Shown in pieces: positions 56,506 through 64,000 of a stretch of 64,000 nucleotides of DNA; positions within the stretch are counted from its first letter, which is position 1, and each line of letters starts with the position of its first letter. The stretch comes from Gemmobacter aquarius (GTDB taxonomy: Bacteria > Pseudomonadota > Alphaproteobacteria > Rhodobacterales > Rhodobacteraceae). The notes beneath the pieces were generated by a model, which was given only the letters and a program-made list of their open reading frames with translations, did no database searches and was not told the origin of the DNA. Where the stretch lies: NCBI RefSeq assembly GCF_003060865.1, contig NZ_CP028918.1:1662001-1726000 (forward strand), read 5' to 3'. The position numbers and the translations under genes are program-made.

Positions 56506-57260
56506 CACGCGCCCTCCGCAAGCAGATCGGCGTAACCGTTGTTCTCGACTTCCAGCGCCAGCTCCGGCCCGCCCGTCTTGATGATCCGCCCCGCCGCCAT
56601 GATATGCACCACGTCCGGCTTGATATGGTCCAGAAGCCGCTGGTAATGCGTGATAACCAGAAACGACCGCCCCGCGCTCCGCAGCGCGTTCACGCCTTCG
56701 GACACCAGTTTCATCGCGTCGACGTCGAGGCCCGAATCCGTCTCGTCCAGAATGCACATGCGGGGTTCCAGCATGGCCATCTGCAAGATCTCGTTGCGCT
56801 TCTTTTCGCCGCCCGAAAAGCCCACGTTGACGGGCCGCTTGAGCATATCGGCATCGATCTTCAGCGTCTTTGCCTTCTCGCGCACGACCTTCAGGAATTC
56901 ACCCGCCGACATTTCCTCTTCGCCACGCGCCTTCCTCTGCGCGTTCACCGCCGTCCGCAAAAAGGTCATGTTGCCGACGCCCGGAATCTCGACCGGATAC
57001 TGGAACGCAAGGAACAGCCCCGCCGCAGCCCGCTCTTCCGGCTCCATCTCCAACAGTTCCGCCCCGTCCAGCGTGGCCGACCCTTCGGTCACCTCATAGC
57101 CGTCACGGCCCGACAGCACATAGGACAGCGTCGATTTGCCCGACCCGTTCGGCCCCATGATCGCATGCACCTCGCCCGCGCCGATGGACAGGTTCACACC
57201 CTTGAGGATCTGCTTATCCTCTTCCTCAAGTTTCACGTGCAGGTTCTTGATCTCAAGCAT
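56505..57260 (-). CDS. sufC: Fe-S assembly ATPase SufC
   Basis: The 251-residue ABC-type ATPase has Walker A GPNGSGKST, the SufC-specific FSGGEKKRNEILQMAML signature and Walker B CILDETDSGLDVDA. It powers SufBD remodelling. GGGACAGAAT-like sequence precedes the start. It overlaps sufD. Confidence 0.96.
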   Translation of the reverse strand: MLEIKNLHVKLEEEDKQILKGVNLSIGAGEVHAIMGPNGSGKSTLSYVLSGRDGYEVTEGSATLDGAELLEMEPEERAAAGLFLAFQYPVEIPGVGNMTFLRTAVNAQRKARGEEEMSAGEFLKVVREKAKTLKIDADMLKRPVNVGFSGGEKKRNEILQMAMLEPRMCILDETDSGLDVDAMKLVSEGVNALRSAGRSFLVITHYQRLLDHIKPDVVHIMAAGRIIKTGGPELALEVENNGYADLLAEGA

Positions 57261-57293
57261 AATTCTGTCCCGTCATCATTGGCCCCTCGGGCC

Positions 57294-57605
57294 TTATCCC
57301 AGTCTGACCGCCGTGCCGCTGGCCGAAACCATCAGCATCTGCCCGATCACCTCGTAATCCAGATCGACCCCGACCACCGCATTCGCCCCGCGCTTGGTCG
57401 CCTCGGCCTGCATCTCGGCCAGCGCGGTTTCACGCGCATCTGCCAACTTCGCCTCGTAAGCCCCTGACCGGCCACCGATAATGTCCGTCACGCTGGCGAA
57501 AAGATCACGCACGATATTCGCCCCCATGATCGCCTCACCCGTCACGATGCCAAGGTATTCGGCAATCTGGTAGCCCTCGACCGAAGGCGTCGTCGTGACG
57601 ATCAT
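57294..57605 (-). CDS. UPF0145 (YbjQ) family protein
   Basis: The 103-residue protein begins [20 protein letters not shown] and continues [12 protein letters not shown] and [15 protein letters not shown], the full UPF0145 pattern of a small pentameric-type protein of unknown function. It sits between sufB and sufC. An upstream ATG at 57623 would overlap sufB and is less likely. Confidence 0.88.
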   Translation of the reverse strand: MIVTTTPSVEGYQIAEYLGIVTGEAIMGANIVRDLFASVTDIIGGRSGAYEAKLADARETALAEMQAEATKRGANAVVGVDLDYEVIGQMLMVSASGTAVRLG

Positions 57606-57622
57606 CGGTTTGGCCCCCCACA

Positions 57623-59158
<1,536 letters not shown>

Positions 59159-59195
59159 CGTCGTCTCCTCCAAGGCCCGAAAGCCCGTTTTATTC

Positions 59196-60215
59196 TCAGG
59201 CAGCCCGTGCAAGCGCCTTGGCATACTGCGCCGACCACACATCGGCAAAGTGCAACACCTGTTCTTCGGTCGTGATCGGCCCCAGCGAGATGCGGATCGC
59301 CTGCGCGGCCAGCCCCTCGTCGAACCCCATCGCCGTCAACACGCGGCTCGCCTTGACCTTCCCGCTGGAACAGGCCGACCCCGCCGAAATGGCGAAACCG
59401 GCAAGGTCCATCGCCATCACCTGCGTCTCGCCCTTCCAGCCGGGTGCGATCAGGTTCAGCGTGTTGGGAAGACGGGGTCCGCCTTTCCCGACTGAAATAG
59501 TATTGTTTGCCGATGCTGACAACGCGGTTTCTAGAATATTTCTAAACTCGGCCACTTGGTCCCAGACTCCATCCGCCAGATCACGCGCCGCCGCCTCGGC
59601 CGCAGCGCCCATGCCCGCGATGCCGATGATGTTCTCGGTCCCTGCACGACGCCCCATCTCTTGCCCGCCGCCGGTCAGCACCGGCGGCACCTCGAAGCCG
59701 TCGCGCACAATCAACGCGCCCACACCCTTTGGCCCGCCGAACTTGTGCGCCGACACGATCGCCATCTCCGCGCCCGACCAGGCAAAGGAAAACGCCACCT
59801 TCCCCACTGCCTGAACGATATCGAGCATGACCGGCCCCTCAGGCACAGGCGCCTCCGCGATCACACCCGTCTCGTTGTTGGCATAGCCCCAGCCCAGCAC
59901 CGGCACGCCCTGCCCTGCCCGCGCCTGCGACATCAGGCAATCATGCGCGGTCGGCTCCACCACCACCGCGCCAAAGCCGCGCAACACCGCCGCAGCTTCC
60001 GTCGCGCCGCTGGTAAAGACCACCTCGGCAGGCTTGCAACCCACCGCCGCCGCCACTTGCGCCCGTGCCTTTTCCACCAGCGCCCGCGCCGCCCGCCCCT
60101 CGGCATGCACCGACGAAGGGTTTCCGGCCACATCCATCGCCGCAATCATCGCCGCCCGCGCCTCGGCGCGCAGCGGCGTGGTCGCGTTCCAGTCGAGGTA
60201 AACCCGCTCCCTCAT
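59196..60215 (-). CDS. NifS/IscS-type cysteine desulfurase
   Basis: The 339-residue group I desulfurase has [18 protein letters not shown] lysine in [14 protein letters not shown] and catalytic Cys in [14 protein letters not shown]. Being a second desulfurase in the same operon as sufS, it may supply sulfur for a different target. Bases ~59491-59550 within it are AT-rich (23 of 60 G+C). It follows iscR by 7 bp. Confidence 0.9.
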   Translation of the reverse strand: MRERVYLDWNATTPLRAEARAAMIAAMDVAGNPSSVHAEGRAARALVEKARAQVAAAVGCKPAEVVFTSGATEAAAVLRGFGAVVVEPTAHDCLMSQARAGQGVPVLGWGYANNETGVIAEAPVPEGPVMLDIVQAVGKVAFSFAWSGAEMAIVSAHKFGGPKGVGALIVRDGFEVPPVLTGGGQEMGRRAGTENIIGIAGMGAAAEAAARDLADGVWDQVAEFRNILETALSASANNTISVGKGGPRLPNTLNLIAPGWKGETQVMAMDLAGFAISAGSACSSGKVKASRVLTAMGFDEGLAAQAIRISLGPITTEEQVLHFADVWSAQYAKALARAA

Positions 60216-60222
60216 GCCCCGG

Positions 60223-60696
60223 TCAGACATTCTCGTCCACCACATCCACCACGCGAAACAGGGCCGGAACCGCAGGGCATGGCGTCATCGTATTGCCGAT
60301 CACGTCCGAAAGCCGCGTCTGGTGCAAGAACACATAGACCTGCGCCGAAAGCCCCTCCCACAGCCGGTTTGTCAGGCTTTGCGCCCGCGTGCCCGACACG
60401 CCGCCCGACACGCCTGCGCCTGTGTGCAGCGCGTCGACATTCTCGTCCACCGCCTCCATCACATCGGAAATCCGGATCGCATCGGCGCTTTTGGCCAGCT
60501 TGTAGCCGCCCCCCGGCCCGCGCACCGCCTCGACCAGCCCAGCGCGGCGCAGCTTGACGAACAACTGCTCCAGATAGGGCAGGCTGATGTCCTGACGCTT
60601 GGCCACCGCCGCCAGCGACACCAGATCATCCCCCTTGGCGAGCGCGAGATCGGCCAGCGCCACCATCGCATAGCGCCCCTTGGTCGAGAGTTTCAT
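60223..60696 (-). CDS. iscR: Rrf2-family Fe-S regulator IscR, single-cysteine type
   Basis: The 157-residue regulator has the Rrf2 winged helix MKLSTKGRYAMVALADLALA, ISLPYLEQLFVKLRRAGLV and RGPGGGYKLAK. The three cluster cysteines of E. coli IscR are absent; the only Cys lies in MTPCPAVPALFRVVD near the C-terminus, as in Rhodobacter IscR. It heads the suf operon and should repress it when iron is available. Confidence 0.92.
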   Translation of the reverse strand: MKLSTKGRYAMVALADLALAKGDDLVSLAAVAKRQDISLPYLEQLFVKLRRAGLVEAVRGPGGGYKLAKSADAIRISDVMEAVDENVDALHTGAGVSGGVSGTRAQSLTNRLWEGLSAQVYVFLHQTRLSDVIGNTMTPCPAVPALFRVVDVVDENV

Positions 60697-60804
60697 CGCA
60701 AAGCCCCGCAAAAACATTGACGCCAAGGCATCGGCCCATTACCTGAAAACCGACCCCGCAGGATGGCATTTCGGCCTCCCTTTGGAATGGTTCTAAATTA
60801 CCCT

Positions 60805-60827
60805 AGCGATTTCGTCAACAAATCGCT
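60805..60827. promoter_or_regulatory. inverted repeat upstream of the hydrolase
   Basis: AGCGATTT-CGTCAAC-AAATCGCT (8-bp arms) lies 22 bp before the hydrolase start and 109 bp from iscR. It may be an operator or a leader hairpin. The ~150-bp gap also shows TTGACG (60717-60722) 17 bp before TACCTG (60740-60745), a weak rightward promoter. Confidence 0.45.
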
Positions 60828-60849
60828 CATGGAAAGACAGGCGCGACGC

Positions 60850-61509
60850 ATGCCCGAAGTCATTTTCGCTGGCCCCGAAGGCCGGCTCGAAGGCCGCTAC
60901 CATCCGCAAAAAGACCGTGATGCACCGATCGCCATCGTGCTCCATCCGCATCCGCAATACGGCGGAACGATGAACAACAAGGTGGTCTACAACCTCCATT
61001 ACGCCTTCTACAATCTCGGCTTTACCGTGCTGCGCTTCAACTTCCGTGGCGTCGGCCGGTCACAGGGCGAATATGACCAGGGCATCGGCGAACTGTCCGA
61101 CGCTGCAAGCGCGCTCGACTACCTGCAATCGATGAACCAGAACGCGAAACACTGCTGGGTCGCGGGCTTTTCGTTCGGCGCATGGATCGGCATGCAACTG
61201 CTGATGCGCCGCCCCGAGATCACCGGCTTCATCTCGGTCGCCCCTCCGGCCAATATGTATGATTTCTCCTTCCTCGCCCCCTGCCCCTCGTCGGGCCTGA
61301 TCATCAACGGCACCGCCGACCGCGTGGCCCCGCCCAAGGATACCAAAACCCTTGTCGGCAAGCTGCACGAGCAAAAGGGCATCACCATCACCCATACCGA
61401 AATCGAGGGTGCCGACCACTTCTTCAAGGACGAAGAGCAGCATATGAAACCGATGATCGACACGGTTTCCACCTATGTGCGCCGCCGTCTGGGCGAAGGC
61501 TCGCGCTGA
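60850..61509 (+). CDS. alpha/beta hydrolase, conserved in Alphaproteobacteria
   Basis: The 219-residue protein opens MPEVIFAGPEGRLEGRYHPQ and has IVLHPHPQYGGTMNNKVVY, the nucleophile elbow AGFSFGAWI, NFRGVGRSQGEYD and the late ADHFFKDEE His. This family is an uncharacterised hydrolase group. An upstream in-frame ATG (60763) is not supported. It is divergent from iscR and starts a four-gene rightward set. Confidence 0.85.
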   Translation: MPEVIFAGPEGRLEGRYHPQKDRDAPIAIVLHPHPQYGGTMNNKVVYNLHYAFYNLGFTVLRFNFRGVGRSQGEYDQGIGELSDAASALDYLQSMNQNAKHCWVAGFSFGAWIGMQLLMRRPEITGFISVAPPANMYDFSFLAPCPSSGLIINGTADRVAPPKDTKTLVGKLHEQKGITITHTEIEGADHFFKDEEQHMKPMIDTVSTYVRRRLGEGSR

Positions 61510-61510
61510 T

Positions 61511-61774
61511 ATGGGCGTGGTCGAAGACCTCGCCGACGGCCTCGCCCGCGACGTGCTTGCGGCGCAGGGCGAACTCGACGACGACCGCTTCTTTGAGAAG
61601 GTCTCCAAGGTGCTGGGCGACCTCTCGCCCACCACGCAAGAAGCCTTCATGACCGCAATCCGTGTCCGCCTTGCTGAAAAGCGCGGGCGCGAGTTTATGG
61701 AAAAGTCACTGCGCGCCAAGCGCGGCCAAGGTGTCGCCCCCGTAGCCCCGCGCGGCCCCGACACGGGCCACTGA
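61511..61774 (+). CDS. conserved small protein, 87 aa
   Basis: The 87-residue product MGVVEDLADGLARDVLAAQG, then ELDDDRFFEKVSKVLGDLSP, is acidic and helical. It starts 1 bp after the hydrolase stop and its TGA overlaps the HD gene (TGATG). I recognise it only as a small conserved gene of Rhodobacteraceae; no function is seen. Confidence 0.75.
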   Translation: MGVVEDLADGLARDVLAAQGELDDDRFFEKVSKVLGDLSPTTQEAFMTAIRVRLAEKRGREFMEKSLRAKRGQGVAPVAPRGPDTGH

Positions 61775-62364
61775 TGACCCAAGACGCCCGCCTGACCGCG
61801 CAATTCGCCTTCCTCAACGAGGCCGACCGCCTGAAATCGGTGCTGCGCGCTACCACTCTTTGCGACGGATCGCGCCGCGAGAATTCGGGCGAACACTCTT
61901 GGCACCTTGCGCTCTATGCCATGGTCCTTGCCGACCAATCCGCCCCCGGCGTCAACATCGACCGCGTGATCCGCATGCTCTTGATCCATGACCTCGTGGA
62001 AATCGACGTGGGCGATGTGCCGATCCATTCCGAAAACGGGCAGGCCCATGCCTCTGAGGCCACGGTGAAAGCCGAACAGGCCGCCGCCGCCCGCATCTTC
62101 GGCCTGCTTCCGCCCGATCAAGCCGCAAGTTTCCGCGCCCTCTGGGACGAATTCGAAGCCGCCGGAACGCCCGACGCCATCTTCGCCAAAAGCCTCGACC
62201 GCGTGCAACCTGTGATGGCCAACCTGCAATCGGGCGGCGGTACGTGGATCACCTATAACGTCACCGCCGATCAGCTCGAAACCCGCGTGGGCAGCAAGAT
62301 CGCCCGCGGCGCGCCACGGCTGTGGGATTGGGTCAAGGCGCAAACCACAGCCTTCTTCCGCTGA
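61774..62364 (+). CDS. HD-domain hydrolase (YfbR-type 5'-nucleotidase family)
   Basis: The 196-residue protein has the HD metal pattern: ENSGEHSWHLALYAMVLADQ, then LLIHDLVEIDVGDVPIHSEN with the paired HD, and a later Asp in KSLDRVQPVM. Such proteins remove phosphate from deoxynucleotides. It is co-translated with the 87-aa gene and is followed by a hairpin element. Confidence 0.85.
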   Translation: MTQDARLTAQFAFLNEADRLKSVLRATTLCDGSRRENSGEHSWHLALYAMVLADQSAPGVNIDRVIRMLLIHDLVEIDVGDVPIHSENGQAHASEATVKAEQAAAARIFGLLPPDQAASFRALWDEFEAAGTPDAIFAKSLDRVQPVMANLQSGGGTWITYNVTADQLETRVGSKIARGAPRLWDWVKAQTTAFFR

Positions 62365-62377
62365 CGGTCCCCACAAA

Positions 62378-62488
62378 GCGAAGTCTGACGCAGACTTCGC
62401 GCCGGAATTTGACGCAAATTCCGCCTACCACCCGCGCGCCCCCGATTTTTGCGTCAAAAATCGACGCGGAATTTGCGTCAAATTCCGC
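62378..62488. repeat. multi-hairpin intergenic element, copy 2
   Basis: The same four-hairpin layout as at 39599: two ACG-loop hairpins (62378-62400, 62403-62423), a CCCGCGCGCCCCC spacer, and two CGT-loop hairpins (62443-62463, 62466-62488). Hairpin 1 reads GCGAAGTCTG/CAGACTTCGC where copy 1 has GCGAAGTTTG/CAAACTTCGC, a paired change that keeps the stem. It lies between the HD gene and icd. Confidence 0.85.
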
Positions 62489-62589
62489 TTCCGCGGCATT
62501 TCGGTATGCCGTTGCATACAACGCTTCCCAAGCCACCTGCGATCCGCTAAGACGCGCCCAATCGAATCCAATCGCAAAAGGGGCCGGAC

Positions 62590-63804
62590 ATGACCAAGAT
62601 CAAGGTGGCAAACCCCGTCGTCGAACTCGACGGCGACGAGATGACCCGGATCATCTGGGATTTCATCAAGCAAAAGCTGATCCTTCCCTATCTCGACGTC
62701 GACCTGAAGTACTACGACCTCGGCATGGAAGAGCGTGATCGCACCAACGACCAGATCACCATCGATGCCGCCCTTGCGATCAAGGAACACGGTGTCGGCG
62801 TCAAATGCGCGACCATCACCCCCGACGAGGCGCGGGTCGAGGAATTCGGTCTCAAGCAGATGTGGAAATCGCCCAACGGCACCATCCGCAACATCCTCGG
62901 CGGCGTGATCTTCCGCGAACCGATCATCTGCAAGAACGTCCCCCGCCTCGTTCCGGGCTGGACCAAACCCATCGTCGTGGGCCGCCACGCCTTTGGCGAC
63001 CAGTACAAGGCCACTGATTTCCTTTTCCCCGGCGCAGGCAAACTGACGATGAAATTCGTCGGCGACGACGGCACCGTGATCGAGCGTGACGTCTACCAAG
63101 CCCCTTCGGCGGGCGTCTACATGGGCATGTATAACCTCGACGACTCGATCTACGATTTCGCCCGTTCGTCGATGAACTACGGCCTTCTCAAGGGCTGGCC
63201 GGTCTACCTTTCGACCAAGAACACCATCCTCAAGGCCTATGACGGCCGCTTCAAGGATATCTTTGCCAAAGTCTACACCGAGGAATTCGAAGACCGCTTC
63301 AAGGCCGCAGGCATCCATTACGAACACCGCCTGATCGACGACATGGTGGCTTCCGCGATGAAATGGTCGGGCGGCTATGTCTGGGCCTGCAAGAATTATG
63401 ACGGCGATGTGCAGTCCGACACCGTTGCCCAAGGGTTCGGCTCGCTCGGCCTGATGACGAGCGTCCTGATGACGCCCGATGGCAAGGTGGTCGAGGCCGA
63501 AGCCGCCCACGGCACCGTGACTCGCCACTACCGCGAGCATCAAAAGGGCAAGGCGACCTCTACCAACTCCATCGCTTCGATCTTCGCATGGACCGGGGGC
63601 CTCAAGCACCGCGCCAAGCTCGACGGCAACGAGCAACTGATGCGCTTTGCCACCACATTGGAAAAGGTCACGGTCGACACCGTCGAAGACGGCTGGATGA
63701 CCAAAGACCTCGCCCTGCTGGTCGGCCCCGACCAGAAATGGCTGACCACCATTGGCTACCTCGAAAAGGTCGACGAATACCTCAACAAGGCCCTCGCGGG
63801 CTGA
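62590..63804 (+). CDS. icd: NADP-dependent isocitrate dehydrogenase
   Basis: The 404-residue enzyme converts isocitrate to 2-oxoglutarate. It is the eukaryote-like homodimeric type: [55 protein letters not shown] and the NADP-site [20 protein letters not shown] (20 residues). GGGGCC precedes ATG 62590. A strong terminator follows. Confidence 0.96.
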   Translation: MTKIKVANPVVELDGDEMTRIIWDFIKQKLILPYLDVDLKYYDLGMEERDRTNDQITIDAALAIKEHGVGVKCATITPDEARVEEFGLKQMWKSPNGTIRNILGGVIFREPIICKNVPRLVPGWTKPIVVGRHAFGDQYKATDFLFPGAGKLTMKFVGDDGTVIERDVYQAPSAGVYMGMYNLDDSIYDFARSSMNYGLLKGWPVYLSTKNTILKAYDGRFKDIFAKVYTEEFEDRFKAAGIHYEHRLIDDMVASAMKWSGGYVWACKNYDGDVQSDTVAQGFGSLGLMTSVLMTPDGKVVEAEAAHGTVTRHYREHQKGKATSTNSIASIFAWTGGLKHRAKLDGNEQLMRFATTLEKVTVDTVEDGWMTKDLALLVGPDQKWLTTIGYLEKVDEYLNKALAG

Positions 63805-63810
63805 ACCGGT

Positions 63811-63837
63811 CGGGGCCGCGCGAAAAGCGTGGCCCCG
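63811..63837 (+). terminator. icd terminator
   Basis: CGGGGCCGCGC pairs with GCGTGGCCCCG (one G-T wobble, GAAAA loop) followed by TTTCGTT. The remaining 63838-64000 show no gene start within the window. Confidence 0.85.
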
Positions 63838-63880
63838 TTTCGTTAACCTTAACGCTTCACGACCTGCCCCGTGCAAAACC

Positions 63881-63897
63881 GTGCATCGGTTGTGCAT
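63881..63897. repeat. 17-bp dispersed repeat, copy 2
   Basis: Exact copy of the motif at 48137-48153, here inside ATCGGT...ACCGAT (63885-63905). Confidence 0.7.
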
Positions 63898-64000
63898 GCA
63901 CCGATTCCCGCATTTCGCAGCCGCAGCAAGGTTTCTCTGGCCTTTCGGGCCAATTCGGGCTAAGGCCGCGCCAACACACACTGCCAACACTTCTGATGAA

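Overview
The window is a high-GC chromosomal segment from an alphaproteobacterium, most likely a member of Rhodobacteraceae (Rhodobacter/Gemmobacter/Tabrizicola-like). The case rests on the strong G/C third-position codon bias, an aglEFGAK alpha-glucoside operon divergent from aglR, a suf operon headed by an iscR with a single C-terminal cysteine, an ornithine-lipid-type acyltransferase, a HemB without zinc cysteines, and many genes joined by ATGA/TGATG overlaps. No plasmid replication genes are seen; the content is core metabolism and housekeeping interrupted by one small decayed island.

Layout. 1-12.6 kb: truncated AI-2E permease, msrB, GNAT acyltransferase, ABC-F ATPase, outer-membrane barrel, group II decarboxylase, cysS (with an AT-rich 3' third), citramalate synthase, a squalene-synthase-like protein, MFS permease, DNA glycosylase and carboxylesterase. 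12.6-23 kb: an alpha-glucoside catabolic locus (glk, GH1 glucosidase and aglR leftward; aglE, F, G, A, K rightward). 23-43 kb: LysR/phytanoyl-CoA dioxygenase, TehA-like permease, SYLF lipoprotein, hemB, mfd, an MFS/DsbA/acyl-CoA ligase/XRE-cupin cluster, a Cys-rich four-helix copper protein, entericidin, a YejA-type binding protein, a candidate sRNA, bdhA, DUF502, and a psuG/DUF1349/psuK cluster whose kinase is frameshifted. 43-49 kb: rpsB-tsf with a structured leader, an orphan LuxR regulator divergent from an FAD oxidoreductase, and rpe. 49.4-52.8 kb: a decayed integrative island next to tRNA-Arg(CCG), with a broken integrase, small unknown genes, a tRNA-like sequence and an operator array. 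52.8-60.7 kb: the leftward iscR/cysteine desulfurase/sufB/UPF0145/sufC/sufD/two Yip1-like/sufS operon. 60.7-64 kb: alpha/beta hydrolase, a small conserved protein, HD hydrolase and icd.

How the genes work together. AglEFGK import alpha-glucosides, AglA hydrolyses them in the cytoplasm, the GH1 enzyme handles beta-glucosides and Glk phosphorylates the released glucose, with AglR as local repressor. The suf operon builds Fe-S clusters under IscR control.

The most unusual signals are (i) AT-rich in-frame patches inside cysS and aglF, (ii) a family of multi-hairpin intergenic elements whose copies show compensatory base changes, (iii) a promoter-hairpin-terminator unit that looks like an undescribed sRNA, (iv) the island with a tRNA-like gene and repeated TTGG-type operators, and (v) a homocysteine-methyltransferase-like protein without its zinc cysteines.
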